A DNA stretch of 64,000 nt from Panicum virgatum (taxonomy: Eukaryota; Streptophyta; Magnoliopsida; Poales; Poaceae): contig NC_053145.1 in NCBI RefSeq assembly GCF_016808335.1, positions 620,001 to 684,000 of the forward strand. Direction: 5' to 3'. The position numbers and the translations under genes are program-made. Position 1 is the first letter of the stretch, and each line of letters starts with the position of its first letter. Under the pieces are notes generated by a model that was given only the letters and a program-made list of their open reading frames with translations, searched no databases and had not been told where the DNA came from. Positions 1 to 12,020 of the stretch are shown here, piece by piece.

Positions 1-75
1 CTTAATGTTTTTCTTTGAGATCTGGGTAATACTGAAGCTGTTTTGACATTTACTTTTTTGGTTGTTTATTGGCAG

Positions 76-3000
76 TGGACAGGTGGCTTCAGCACGACCA
101 TTCTCAAGCAGTGCAGGTACTGCCTGCTTGTTGTGCATTTTTATGCTTTTAATTTAGAGACCATCATGCGAGACATATTGCTAAGTAGATCAGTCCCGTC
201 TTTTGAAAATATTTATTAAAATTTAGACTTCTTTGCAATTGCTTATGCAGAATAGCATCTTCTGGCAATCTGTTTTGTTATTTCATTGCAAATTTGCCCC
301 TCTATGTATCCTGTCTTCACATTTTTTTTGTCCGTGCATGCACACGTGAAGCTGTATTCGTTACTAGACTTACGATATAGCATGTAGTCAGATTTCCTGC
401 CATGTTTTCTTTTTGAATTTTCTGGACAGCTTTCTGTCCTGTGAACACAGAATTTTGTTTCCTTGCTTTCTGTTCGCAAATTTTGGTATCTTCTGATATT
501 GGGTTGGGCATCTCCACCATTTTTTTTAGTTTCCCTATCTTGAACATATATTTCCATTAGCAAAAACAAGGTCCTATGATAGACGTAACACATTCTGCTA
601 CTTCCAGACTTGCCACCACATCAAGAAATCGGGATGCCTTCACTTTCGCCCACAATGACTGAGGTACATCTGTTACCCAAAAATCATTACTATGAACTGA
701 ATAATAGCTGAACTGAAATCAGGATCGCTGCTTGTTTTTATTCCCTAACTTATTGTAGGGAAACATTGCCAAGTGGCTTAAGAAGGAAGGAGACAAGGTC
801 TCCCCTGGTGAGGTTCTCTGTGAGGTGGAAACTGTAAGTTTTCAGTCTGTTAAAGATATACAGCACATTTTGTTTAGTATTTTCTTTTACTTAAGAGATG
901 CAGTAGAACCAAATGACCTTTGGGTGGATTCCTGGTGATCAGGATAAAGCAACTGTGGAAATGGAGTGCATGGAAGAGGGCTATCTCGCTAAGATTATTC
1001 ATGGAGATGGTGCCAAGGAGATAAAAGTTGGCGAGGTGCATAGTTATTGATTAAAGAATAAATATTTCTTTGACCCTTACCACTGCAGATATTTATATTG
1101 CACGCATAATCATATATTTTTCAGACATAGAATGGGTTTAATAATCTGACCAATGCTGTGCCTGTAGATCATTGCTGTAACTGTGGAAGAAGAGGGTGAC
1201 ATTGAGAAGTTCAAGGATTATAAGCCATCATCTTCTGCGGAACCTGCAGCTCCTACTGAATCAAAGGCTCAACCTGAACCTTCACCACCAAAGGTGGACG
1301 AGAAAGAGGCTAGCAAGACTCCTGAGCCCAAGGCCCCAAAGATTGAAGAAGCTTCTCAATCTGGAGATCGCATATTTGCCAGCCCTCTTGCCCGGAAACT
1401 GGCTGAAGATAACAATGTATGCTCTTGTTACTTCAGCTGTATTGATAGTTCTGATGAGTATATGGGTTTGTGAAATCAAGATTATGTTCCCTGAAACAGG
1501 TCCCACTGTCAAGTGTGAAAGGTACTGGTCCTGATGGGCGTATTTTGAAGGCAGACATTGAAGATTACTTGGGTGAGTTATTAGTCTCCAGCTGCAACCA
1601 TTAGATCTCTTATAACCTTTGAAATTCCTACTGTCAAATTAAATTTGGATGTCTTTCCCATGCAAATACCTGTCACAATTGTTGTATAATGCTGTGTTTT
1701 AGTTGGGTGGGATTTTTCTAGAGGTCCCCAGGACGTATTTCCCTTGCCAGCTCTCCCTCATTGATCATTGTATAATGTCGTGTTCTGATCAGCTCAGATT
1801 CATTAGATTTATATAAGAGCCTTAAGGAATACTAGACATCTTCAGCTGCACAAGCCTAAGGATGGAAGATTAATACAACTATTAGAGAGAAAAATTCTAT
1901 TTGAGAACCAAAACAGAGAGGTTGACCATTGGATGGAAGATTTCACTAAGCTTTAATCTGATTTACCAAAAATGGTGCTATTTATCTCATGACTGTTTCC
2001 ACTGACGCCTGAAGAATAAACTCAAGACAACAACTGTCACATGCTTTTGTTTCTCTGCAATATTATGTTAGATCTGTGGGGGGCAGTTCAATTCTCTCTG
2101 TTGTTTACCTGGGTCCTCGTTATACTTCTAGTTGCTGCATAATCATATGCACTTTAGGTTATATAATAATGTTATTGGCTTGCTACAACATGATCGGCAC
2201 ATCTTATTTCACTTTTGTTATAATAATTTGCATGATTTGGCATTTTGGCTTCTTTAGCTGAACTAGACTGCAGTCTAACCTTCTGACTTCCCCCGTTTTT
2301 TGCATTGATGACGCTTCTGTAGCTAAGGGAGGACATAAGGAGGCTTTTGCTGCTCCAGGGTTAGGTTATGTCGACATTCCAAATGCACAGATAAGAAAGG
2401 TAAATTTTGATAGTCCAGAACCTAGGCATGATTTTCATATTTAGATGCTAGGAGCCTGAGAATGTGTTGTCGTATTTATTTTCTTCAGGTTACCGCAAAC
2501 CGCCTGCTAGCATCGAAACAGACCATTCCACATTACTACTTGACAGTTGATGCACGTGTTGACAAACTTGTCAAGTATGTTTCTAACCTAACTGTAACTT
2601 AAAGCACTATTTTCATAGGTGGAACAGCACTGATGAGTTTTTTATTTCATTCTAATCCAGATTGCGAGGTGAACTGAATCCGCTGCAGGATGCCTCTGGT
2701 GGAAAGAAAATATCTATCAATGATCTTGTAATCAAGGTAATTTGTTGCACCATTTAGGTTTTATTTGCTGCTGTCCACCTAGGTTTTGTGAGGATTGGGT
2801 ATGTGCACTGTTTTTTTTTTTGGATGTAGTTTATATCCTCTCTGCTGTGCAGTATTTAATCTGTCTTTATTTGATATGCAGGCTGCAGCTTTGGCTCTTC
2901 GAAAGGTCCCTCAGTGTAACAGCTCATGGATGAATGATTTTATTCGCCAGTAAGTTCAAGTTGTAATGGTTCATTGTTGCTGGGAAATTATTTGATTAGA

Positions 3001-4060
3001 TCAAAGCCTAAAACAGTTAAAAACGACACTTTCTTTTGATATAGATACCACAATGTGAACATCAATGTTGCCGTACAGACAGAGCATGGATTGTTTGTTC
3101 CAGTAATTAGGGTAAGTTACTCTAAATTTTGTCCAATTCGCGTTTTCTGTTTCTGGTTCTAACTTGTACTTTTTAAGGGAGAAAATTCTTACTTACAGTT
3201 ATACTTGTGCTGCAGGACGCAGACAAGAAGGGACTTGGTACAATTGCTGAGGAGGTGAAGCAGTTGGCTCAAAAGGCAAGGGATAACAGCTTAAAACCAG
3301 CAGATTACGAGGTATGGAGTGTACATAGTAGATGCTAAATTGCTACGCAGGAATGAAAACAAATTTGTATGACATTTGTTGCTTTATTTTCAGGGTGGCA
3401 CCTTCACGGTATCAAACTTGGGAGGTCCCTTTGGAATTAAACAATTCTGTGCCATCATAAATCCTCCTCAATCTGCAATTTTGGCCATCGGCTCTGGTAA
3501 TTAGTTCTTGAACATTTCCTCTTATATGCTGTTCTATTGGTCATGTGTACAAGTAACAGTACAGTATTATGCATCTATAGCACTTTTCTGTTGTTCTGAA
3601 AAACGTATTTTCTTCCGTGTGAATCTGAGTTTAACACTTGGGCTAATAAATCAGCTCTGTAGACAGGATTTAGAACATAGAAGTTTAGGTGGCATGTGTT
3701 TTGTGTCTGCACTGAATCTGTAGCTTTGAATGATGTACAGCTTCACGTTCTGCTAGTAGTGCCTGATGTTCTTTGATTGGTAATCCCCTTTTATTTCATG
3801 GAGCAGCTGAGAAGAGGGTGATACCCGGTTCCGCTGATGGTCAGTATGAGTTTGGTTCATTCATGTCAGCTACGCTGAGCTGTGACCACAGGGTTATTGA
3901 TGGTAATTTGATCTGTCTGCGATGTATCCATGCACTGTGTCTGTGGTTGGGAAAACTAACCTTTTGTTGCTGGTGGGAACTGTGTGCAGGTGCGATTGGT
4001 GCGGAATTTCTGAAAGCGTTCAAGGGCTACATCGAGAACCCAACCTCAATGCTGCTGTGA
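76..4060 (+). CDS. Pyruvate dehydrogenase E2 (dihydrolipoyl acetyltransferase), mitochondrial, 5'-partial
   Basis: E2 core of the mitochondrial pyruvate dehydrogenase complex; it moves the acetyl group from lipoamide to CoA. Exons read from GT/AG borders and frame: 76-116, 608-663, 759-833, 943-1035, 1168-1416, 1500-1572, 2333-2399, 2489-2574, 2661-2736, 2882-2949, 3045-3111, 3216-3311, 3394-3496, 3807-3902, 3990-4060 (stop TGA). Domains in order: a lipoyl domain in exons 2-4, with the lipoylated lysine in [10 protein letters not shown]; a Pro/Ala/Glu-rich linker; a peripheral-subunit-binding domain ([14 protein letters not shown]..., exons 5-6); and the catalytic acyltransferase domain, with the DHRxxDG active-site motif (SCDHRVIDG) across the last two exons. 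The C-terminus ENPTSMLL is typical of plant E2. The mitochondrial presequence and first exons lie upstream of the window. Every junction keeps frame, so the gene looks functional. Only one lipoyl domain is visible here; others could lie upstream. Confidence 0.95.
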
Positions 4061-4440
4061 AGTTTAGGATGATGACCAGCAAGACAATTCTTGTGAAGCT
4101 GTGGAATAACCCGGCCACCCGGAAAGTGGTGTCTCCATTTTGTATAATCTCGTGATGGTCTCAAGGAGGACCTGGAAACCAAGAGCACGCAACCGACACA
4201 GAATGACCTGATTTTCCGTTTACCCTTTTTGACGCCGCCAGTGTTAGGCTGGAAAGTAGGATAAACTTACAAGGCCTCATTGAGCTCTTTTTTTTTTCCT
4301 CTCCTTTTGTTGGGTTTGGCCCCCTGGGCTGTTCTGGCATGAGAATGTCGCTCCCCGGAGAACACTTTTGAGTATAGCGTTTTGCATATTTTTCTATGCA
4401 CAGGGAGAATTGGTCGGAATAAACGAAGTGACTCAATAAT
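4061..4440 (+). other. 3' UTR of the E2 gene
   Basis: No coding potential follows the TGA at 4060. An AATAAA-like signal (GGAATAAACG, near 4415) and a second AATAA further on suggest polyadenylation shortly after. The exact end of the transcript cannot be seen. Confidence 0.5.
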
Positions 4441-5415
4441 CAGGGAAGGAACTGTTTGGGTCGTCAACATTGCTAGGCGAAATCGAGCTAGACGTGTCTT
4501 GAGTTGGTGGTAAGCTAGTTGAAGTGCTGCTCGTGGGCAAGCTTGATGGATGTCCTCGACGCTGTAATGGTTGTACGGTCGGAAATTAAGATGTGAAGCC
4601 AAAATGTGTGGGGTGATGTGTTCCTTCCAAGTGGGATTGTAGGTTTTTGGCCTCCTCTCCAAGAAACAATCGATGACCGACCGTCAGGTCAGACGATGGG
4701 GAGGGACCCAGGCGAAAAGGAAAGGGCGACGAAATCGGAAGAAAACCGGAGGTTGCTGTTTGGCTTCCCAAAACCGGAGGCTGCTGTTTGGTTTCCAGAG
4801 AGAGAGAGAGAGGCACCGACCGGCGACCGGGGACGAAGGCAGCAGCATTCCAAGCATCCAGATGGACAAGACGAAGAAGAAGAAAAAAGAAAGCAAGCAT
4901 CGTATATTCCATGCTCCAGTCCACATGCGTGGTTTTTGACCCATAATACATGCTGGTCTGCTGCTGTTCAGCCGGCTTCCAGATACGATCGACAACCTAA
5001 CCTGCCTTGGCACTAACTATTGGTAAAACGCATTGCATGCATCCTGATGAAAATCAATTTGCAACTAGATAGTGTCATGGCTTGTGTGGGTAGGTAGCTA
5101 GGTAGGAAGATTCTGACGAGGAGGAATGGAATCCGATTCCATGGCCTGGCCCGAACACACCTTTATTCCTCCGGAGCGGATGCAGCGTACTACTACTACT
5201 GTAGTAGGATGCGCCTTCTTCTCCTGTGCTGTGAGGCTGCGACGGACGGAACAGCATTTTGCAGATCCGCGATGATATTTAATGTGCAGCAGAATGCGAG
5301 AAGAGATGTGTATGCAAGCGGCAGCGAATAAGAGCAGGAGCAGCGAATAGGAGCAGGAGCTTCACCTAGAATTTTGCTCTTAACTAGTGCCGCCGCATGA
5401 TGATACTACCGTATA
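4441..5415. other. Intergenic, E2 to lactate dehydrogenase; nothing recognised
   Basis: Contains a short (GA)n run near 4796-4811 and several short open frames on both strands (4586-5016). None has a recognisable domain or plausible splice structure, and the frames overlap on opposite strands. No gene is called. Confidence 0.5.
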
Positions 5416-5649
5416 CTCCTTCTGTCCCTTATTATTTATCGTTTTGGATGTGCGTGCCATAAATTTAGCTCGATTTGTAGAAAATACGTGCAATATTTGT
5501 ATTTTTAAATAAATGTATTAAAAACTAGATTAAAAGTTCTATATAATGGTATTAATTATGTATCATAAATATTAATAATTTTTTATATAAAATTAATCAA
5601 AATAATTTTTCGAAAAACGAGAACGACATTTATTTAGAGACGGAGGGAG
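5416..5649. mobile_element. Stowaway-type MITE (TA target site)
   Basis: Terminal inverted repeats CTCCTTCTGTCCC (left) and GAGACGGAGGGAG (right), flanked on both sides by TA (5414-5415 and 5650-5651). The interior is AT-rich with no ORF. Length about 234 bp. The termini match the CTCCCTCCGTCCC consensus of Stowaway/Tc1-mariner MITEs in grasses. It lies about 290 bp upstream of the LDH1 TATA box. Confidence 0.85.
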
Positions 5650-5937
5650 TACTGCTGTGCTCAAGTACAACAAAACCAGCAGCGCCTTTGTTTCGGTGCG
5701 AATTATTAAATTCTTTCTATCTATTACTATCTACAACTTGCACTAGATATCCGTGTGAAGTCTGGTCAAGCCAGCTTTAAGAGATTTTTTTTATATCTAT
5801 AACAAACAATTAAAGCGAGCACCCAGTGAATGGTATCAACAACAACTCGGTGAAGTAATGGTGGTATCCGGTAAGCGGTTTCAGTCATTCTTTTTTTTTT
5901 CTTTTGGTTTAGTATTTGACAAGGTTCCCTTCCTTCC

Positions 5938-5944
5938 ATATAAG
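5938..5944 (+). promoter_or_regulatory. TATA box of the first lactate dehydrogenase gene
   Basis: ATATAAG lies about 105 bp upstream of the ATG at 6047, a usual distance for a TATA box plus 5' UTR. A TGGTTT (reverse of AAACCA, the core of plant anaerobic response elements) occurs near 5904. That fits an oxygen-regulated fermentation gene, but the hexamer is short and could be chance. Confidence 0.55.
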
Positions 5945-6046
5945 TAGCAGAAGCCCGTCCAAGGAAAGCATTGCCTCACTGATCCTCAATCAGATCCCCA
6001 ACACTAAGCAAATCACCATCTATCCGCACCAAGAAACAAGGCAAAG

Positions 6047-8415
6047 ATGAAGAAGGCCTCGTCCCTCTCGGAGCTGGGCTTCGACGCCGGCGACGCGTCC
6101 TCGGGCTTCTTCCGCCCGGTGGCCGGCGACGGCGGCGCCACGCCCACGTCGGCGTCGCACCGCCGTCGGCTGACCAAGGTCTCCGTCATCGGCGCCGGCA
6201 ACGTGGGCATGGCCATCGCGCAGACCATCCTCACGCGCGACCTCGCCGACGAGATCGCGCTGGTGGACGCGCTCCCGGACAAGCTCCGCGGCGAGATGCT
6301 GGACCTGCAGCACGCGGCGGCGTTCCTGCCGCGCACGCGCCTCGTCTCCGACACGGATCTGGCCGTCACCCGGGGCTCCGACCTCGCCATCGTCACCGCC
6401 GGCGCGCGCCAGATCCCCGGGGAGTCGCGCCTCAATCTGCTGCAGCGGAACGTCGCGCTCTTCAGGAAGATCGTGCCGCCGCTGGCGGAGCACTCCCCGG
6501 AGGCGCTGCTGCTCATCGTCGCCAACCCCGTCGACGTGCTCACCTACGTCGCGTGGAAGCTGTCGGGCTTCCCTCCCAACCGCGTCATCGGCTCCGGCAC
6601 CAACCTCGACTCGTCCAGGTTCAGGTTCCTCCTCGCCGAGCACCTCGACGTCAACGCGCAGGACGTGCAGGTCAGTGCCCGCTTGCTGAGTGACATGACA
6701 CGTGGGACCCGGCCTTTGGCAGTGGCAGCATGTGCGATGCGTCGTCTCTGACCAGTTCCTTTTACTGCGAGCCTTTCATTTTTTTAGGGGATGTGCGTCC
6801 TTGGTGGATGTGGTTACATTATTGGATCCATTTCAGTGTTGGATTTTCATCAATTCGATACGATCTTTCAAAAGAAAAATAATCTATATACTGTAGCTGG
6901 CTAGATCCAAGAAAACAGAATGAATCTAGTATTCCCTCCGTCAAAAAAAAAAATACAATTCTCGTTTTTCGAAGAGTCAAATAGTTTTAACTTTAACTAA
7001 ATTTATAAAAAAAATAATAACATTCATAAGACAAAATAAATGCTATTAGATTAGTTATAGATTATATTTTCATCGTATATTTATTTGGTTATATAAATAC
7101 TAATATTATTTAATATAAATTTGATCAAATTTGAACTAGTTTGACCGGCACGAATTCCATAATTACGTTCTTTGGTGGACGAAGGAAGTAGTACCAGTAC
7201 CTTTGAACAAATTTTTTTACAATAAAAAATTATATATACACACACGCTCATATATATATATATATATAATAAAGAGACAATAAAATTAAAAACAATGGTA
7301 CTACTATGAATAGATGCTACAGTATACTGGTGGCTCTTTTGTCCGGCGCGGGTCACATGGGGTGCTGCCTGCCACACATATGGTTCCTCGTGCTGGCCAC
7401 TGCCATCAGTACGGATCATCGATGACCACGCTACTAGTGGCAGGCAGGCAGTGCTTCCTTCCTCGGATCCATAGGCTCCGTTTAGTTTTCAAATTTTTTT
7501 CTACAGTATATTCATTAAATATAATTTAAAAAATATATATGAAACATTAAATATAGTTTAAAAAATAACTAATTATACAGTCTGACTAATTCTAACGAGC
7601 TGAATCTAACAACATTAATTAATTCATAATTAGACATTAATTATTAAATAACAACGAAACGTGCTACAGTATTTAAATCCAATTTTTTTCACCAACTAAA
7701 CACACCCCTAGTTGTTTCTTTTTCTGATTGAAAAACAAATTTTATTTTACTGAGTGCTGCAATTCATGACGGTTCCCAAATGTTGTTTAGCTCTACTAGT
7801 TCTGTTCAAGAATACGAATATTTCTATATTTCCAAGTTTTGAGGTTTCCAATCTCTGTTCAATCCAAAAGTTAAATGTTTGAGATTAGTAGCATTTCACT
7901 ACTCTTGATTATTTCAGTTTGCACGTTTGTTTGTTTGATAACAAGTGACGGCAATGCGTGATTTGCAGGCGTACATGGTGGGCGAGCACGGCGACAGCTC
8001 GGTAGCCGTGTGGTCGAGCGTGAGCGTCGCCGGCATGCCGGTGCTCAAGTCGCTGCAGGCGAGCCACCACTGCTTCGACGAGGCGGCGCTGGAGGGCATC
8101 CGCCGCTCCGTCGTGGACAGCGCCTACGAGGTGATCAGCCTCAAGGGCTACACCTCCTGGGCCATCGGCTACTCCGTCGCCAGCCTCGCCGCCTCGCTCC
8201 TCCGCGACCAGCGCCGCATCCACCCCGTGTCCGTCCTGGCCAGGGGATTCCATGGCATTCCGCCGGAGAACGACGTCTTCCTCAGCCTGCCCGCCAGGCT
8301 CGGCCGCGGCGGCGTGCTCGGCGTCGCCGAGATGGAGCTCACCGAGGAGGAGGCCAGGAGGCTCCGCCGCTCCGCCAAGACGCTCTGGGAGAACTGCCAG
8401 CAGCTCGGCCTATAA
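6047..8415 (+). CDS. LDH: L-lactate dehydrogenase, copy 1
   Basis: Cytosolic NAD-dependent enzyme that reduces pyruvate to L-lactate during low-oxygen fermentation. Exon 1 is 6047-6670 and exon 2 is 7969-8415 (stop TAA), giving 356 aa. The start is the ATG in AAAGATGAAGAAGGCC, shared with the second copy. The NAD-binding glycine motif is GAGNVGMA (about residues 47-54). The substrate loop is [10 protein letters not shown]; its Gln marks lactate rather than malate dehydrogenase, where an Arg is usual. The proton-relay histidine is in VGEHGDSSV at the start of exon 2. The gene ends [19 protein letters not shown]...LGL, as in plant LDH. The 1298 bp intron holds two MITEs. Both exons are open and the motifs intact, so it is probably functional. 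Confidence 0.95.
6932..7188. mobile_element. Stowaway-type MITE inside the LDH1 intron
   Basis: Left end TTCCCTCCGTC, right end GGACGAAGGAAG, flanked by TA at 6930-6931 and 7189-7190. The AT-rich interior has no ORF. About 257 bp. The right terminus is diverged, so this copy is older than its TA ends suggest. Confidence 0.75.
7474..7707. mobile_element. MITE inside the LDH1 intron (superfamily uncertain)
   Basis: Left end GGCTCCGTTTAGTT and right end AACTAAACACACCC are imperfect inverted repeats around an AT-rich core containing CTACAGTA motifs. The same general type (GGCC..GTTTGG / CCAAAC..GGCC) occurs again at 60093-60425. No convincing TSD was found, so PIF/Harbinger versus hAT origin is open. 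Confidence 0.55.
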
Positions 8416-9169
8416 TTCCTTCCTCCCCATCATCAACTCCTGCAGGATCGTCGATCAAATGTTGTTGACTTGCTCAATATAAGTTTAAGATCGAACTTTG
8501 CGTGCTCTCTCATCATTGTTGTTAGATCGAGCTTCTTGCTCTTGGATTGAATTATGCAACGACTGAAACCGCTTATCCTTGCTTATTGTCTACTAATACA
8601 GTATCATCTTTTTCCCACCTTGCTAAAACTAGGTGCTTTGCAAACTTTTTTTTTTGGTTAAAATTGAGCTTTTATTTCAGCCCTGCTGGACTGCAAACGA
8701 CATGCAGCTTTCAAAATAATTGTGATTTCCATCTTGTTGCAAGAAAAAAAATACATGGAGTTAAATCTTCTACTACAATTCACGCACCAAACCGGGCCCA
8801 ACCAGAGTGGCCACGTACAAAGTAAAATTTCGGGCCGTAGATATCAAATCCAACGGCTTCCGCCCTCGGCACCAGCGCCTCCACCCAGAGCGTCCAATCG
8901 ACGCACGCCGACGCCCTTCAGCTCCACGCGAGCAGACCAAGCCACCCAGGCAGGCCATGGCCCTGGCCGTGAGCATGGATCGCTCAGCTGCCTCCGTCCT
9001 CGTCCTGGGCTCTAGCCGTTTGGATCCGTGGTCGAAAAAAGGCACGCGGGCGCCTCCATGCTCCGGCTCGGCTCAGCCGAAGCGGCCCGGGCCGTGAGCG
9101 GCACGCGCCGCCGTGCTGGGCCACCCGTGCCACCGCAGCACGCCGAACTGCCCGCTGGGCCACCATGGA
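8416..9169. other. LDH1 3' UTR and GC-rich flank of the retrotransposon nest
   Basis: The first 100-200 bases are probably LDH1 3' UTR. From about 8770 the sequence becomes GC-rich with open frames on both strands that match nothing recognised. This GC-rich block is interrupted at 9169 by element B and appears to continue at 49494, so it is one ancestral stretch split by the insertion. Confidence 0.45.
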
Positions 9170-10277
9170 TGTCACAGAACAGTCAAAATAATACCGGTCA
9201 AGTGCACTAAACCACCATTTAAGCTTAATCCTCAGTTATAGCACTCAACCAGTACACCCAGACTATCTGCTGTAACCAGAATCGATTACACGGGAACTCT
9301 AGCCAAAAGACGAGCACAGGTGATTACGAGCCAAAGCATATTTCAAAATTAATTTACAAACAGAGGTTAACACAGACTTCCGAAATAATTTACAACACAG
9401 TTTTACAATCCAGGGTTACATTTCAAACATCAGATCTCAAACACAGCGGAAAGTACACCAAGTTTGAAATAGGCTTCGAAAATACAATACAGTAGATAAC
9501 GTCGATAACAAAAGACGAGCTTCACATCTTGCCCACTGATGTGAGGCTCACCTGCCTGCACTTCACGGAGACGACGGCACCCACTCGACCGTCCAACCCG
9601 GAGGAAGAGGCTGACCACTCCAAGACGCGCAGATCTCCTCGTAGTCTTCTGGAACACAGTCTGCTCAGAAGGGTTACAACCAAAACCCTGAGTACTCTAA
9701 TACTCAGCAAGACTTACCCGTCTATGGGTATACTTAGCCCATTACCTAGACATGCAAAACTCTTTGGCTGTGGAGTTGTTTTGCGGAAAAGCTACTAATA
9801 CTGAATCCTTACTTTCAATATTTTAGTTCCAATTGATTTGACAGCTACAAATTAAGTTCGCCTATTTCTCTAGAGCATACATGGTTGATCATATTATCTT
9901 TTAGTAACACACAACTCAACATTTCCATTCCAGTCTCATTTCACTTCTTTACTACGATTTGACAGAGAGATCAAGGTTCTCATATCCGCGAGTCACGGCG
10001 AATCGATCTGATTTAACCTTGTGTAGCGAAAATGGCCTCTCATGCCATATTTCAATATAATGTTTTGGCGATTGATGACACACGCAACACTTGAACTAAT
10101 GTGTTTGCTTAGATGATATACTCAGGCTTTTAGGTTCAAGTGATGACAAAGAGAAGAGAGGCGAAGCTAGGCCCGAAGGGCCGCCCCTACGGGGGTTCCG
10201 CTACCCGGTTAGCGGACGGGGGTCGAGGGGGAGCCGCCCCTCGCGGGTCTCAGGGCAGCGCCCTGAAACCTAAAAGA

Positions 10278-10745
10278 AATCAAGTCACCGGTTGAACCGA
10301 CGCCAAGCAAATTACACACGTCGGTGCGTTGACTTGAGCACGTCTGGGAGTTTTAGTATCACCGGTTAAACCGACGTAAGGCAAAATGTACTCATCGGTG
10401 CAATGACAGAGATGGCCTGCGGGCTAGGGTTTGGCACCGGATGAACCGACGATAGGAAGTTTGAATACGTCGGTGCAATGGCAGAAGCAGACCAAGGAAA
10501 ATGCATACATCGGTTGAACCGATGATGCACCGGTTAATGGCGTCGGTGCAGTTGTCCAGAGAGTTTGTTTTTCAAGGATCAGAGGACAGTTGCACTCACC
10601 GGTTAAACCGACGCTAACATTACATACACCGGTCGATTGCGTCGGTTGATTGCCCGTACACGTAACGGCTAGTTTTCAGTGGGCAGTTTAGTATCACCGG
10701 TTAAACCGACGATGGCAATTTGGGGAGCATCGGATTAACCGGTGT
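10278..10745. repeat. Cluster of CACCGGTT(A/G)AACCGACG and CGTCGGTGCA repeats in element C
   Basis: About eleven related short units in 470 bp. CACCGGTTNAACCGACG-type copies start near 10278, 10361, 10436, 10509, 10598 and 10694, alternating with the partly complementary CGTCGGTGCA type near 10318, 10391, 10466, 10540 and 10640. The units contain the dyad ACCGGTT/AACCG. Spacing is irregular (30-60 bp). Confidence 0.8.
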
Positions 10746-10876
10746 TAAGCACAATTCTGGCAGCTTTTCTCCAACGGCTATATTTGCTTGTGCTGCCTAT
10801 ATATACCCCCAAGGCCGGGTCATTTGAGTGGGCTGGAGTTCAAGGAAGTATACAAGAGCTAAAGATCATCTCCAAC

Positions 10877-11999
10877 TGATGAGCCCATGGCTCCCCACAA
10901 TGTTACACTTAATAATGTCCTATTGAACAAAGGGAAGGATTCAATTATTTGGGGTAGCAATAATATAAACAATTCTACGACAATTAAGCTTGGTGAATTT
11001 AATATTCATATGAAGCATGGAGAGAGGGCCAAGGAGACGAGTCAGGCTGTTTCATCTAGTGTGTTGCCGTGCAACATTCTTTTCAAGGGAATTAATCTGC
11101 GCAAAAATATAGAGAAGAAAAGAGGATATTTCTATATTGGTTCTATACAGGTGAGACTTAAAGAAGGGACACAAATTCCATGGAAGAGAAAATTGATTGG
11201 CTCCAACTGTAAAGCATCAACGAAACAGGCTGAATTGGAATAGGATTCGCAAGCTAGCCGGATTATTTTAATACAACTATATGCATGTACGTGGGTTGTA
11301 GAGCATCTGGCTATATGGTTTGTTTTGTTAGACTCGTAATAGGTGCAGTCAGGCCATGTTGGCCGAGTCCAAGTTAAGTCCAGGTGCCTGCGCGCACTTA
11401 TATTGGGCAGCGTTCCCTGTAAACGGAGGACTTGTTTTGATCGTGGATTTTCCTGTCGAGCCGTCGCTCCTCCTCGACCGGAACCCTAGATGGCGATCCC
11501 ATCTATTATCATGAATTGAAGCTGATCCTCTTGTCGGATTTGCGTGGAGTGCGTGATCGAGTTGCTACTACTTGGGTGCGTCACTTGGATTTCTTGTTGA
11601 GATCCCTCTTCTTCTGATCGTATTCTTCGGAAGCACGGGTGGGAGAAGGTCGCTGTTATTAGGGTTTGGTCTGCAATCTTGTAAGCCAATCCTTATATCT
11701 ATCTTTGCTGGCTGATTATTGAGGGACATATTTGAGTTGTTTATTCCAACGGTGGTGAACTACTGCTGCTATCTTGTTTGGGTCTGTGCTTACGCGAGGT
11801 TTGTTTGCTGTGATTGGTTGGCAAGAGAAATTAATCTATACTATTACTCGCGAGAATACAACTACGTTTTGGAGTTAGTAGCTATTGGCTGAGATTTTAT
11901 TTGTCTTGCCCGTGTGCTAATTCAGATTATATTGATTATTGATTCTTGTACCGTGAAAGATTGGGCAAATCTTTGGACAGCGTAGGCGTGTCCTTATTA
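10877..11999 (+). repeat. Element D 5' LTR (1.12 kb)
   Basis: Bounded by the CCAAC TSD on the left and the primer-binding site on the right. It starts TGATGAGCCC and ends TCCTTATTA. In its first ~370 bases an open frame (to 11243) is in the same phase, relative to the LTR start, as the polyprotein frame entering the 3' LTR. It is therefore best read as the 5' copy of a polyprotein C-terminal extension, not as a separate gene. Apart from the termini it does not resemble the 3' LTR. Confidence 0.6.
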
Positions 12000-12001
12000 T
12001 T

Positions 12002-12020
12002 TGGTATTCAGAGACTCAGG
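12002..12020 (+). other. Element D primer-binding site
   Basis: TGGTATTCAGAGACTCAGG, close to the usual plant initiator-tRNA-Met primer-binding site TGGTATCAGAGC with one inserted base. It lies two bases after the proposed LTR end. Confidence 0.65.

Noticed and set aside
4586..5016. Overlapping frames on both strands between the E2 gene and LDH1
   Set aside because: No domain, no splice structure, a simple-repeat (GA)n core, and opposite-strand overlap.
6013..6643. Minus-strand open frames of about 180-210 codons over LDH1 exon 1 (similar ones at 54087-54908)
   Set aside because: Shadows of the lactate dehydrogenase frame caused by GC-rich third positions.
10278..10745. A CRISPR-like array
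   Set aside because: Repeats vary in sequence, alternate in orientation and have irregular spacers, and the sequence is a plant LTR.
10887..11243. A free-standing 118-codon gene
   Set aside because: It begins 10 bases inside the element D LTR and is in phase with the LTR start as a polyprotein tail would be, so it is better explained as part of the LTR.
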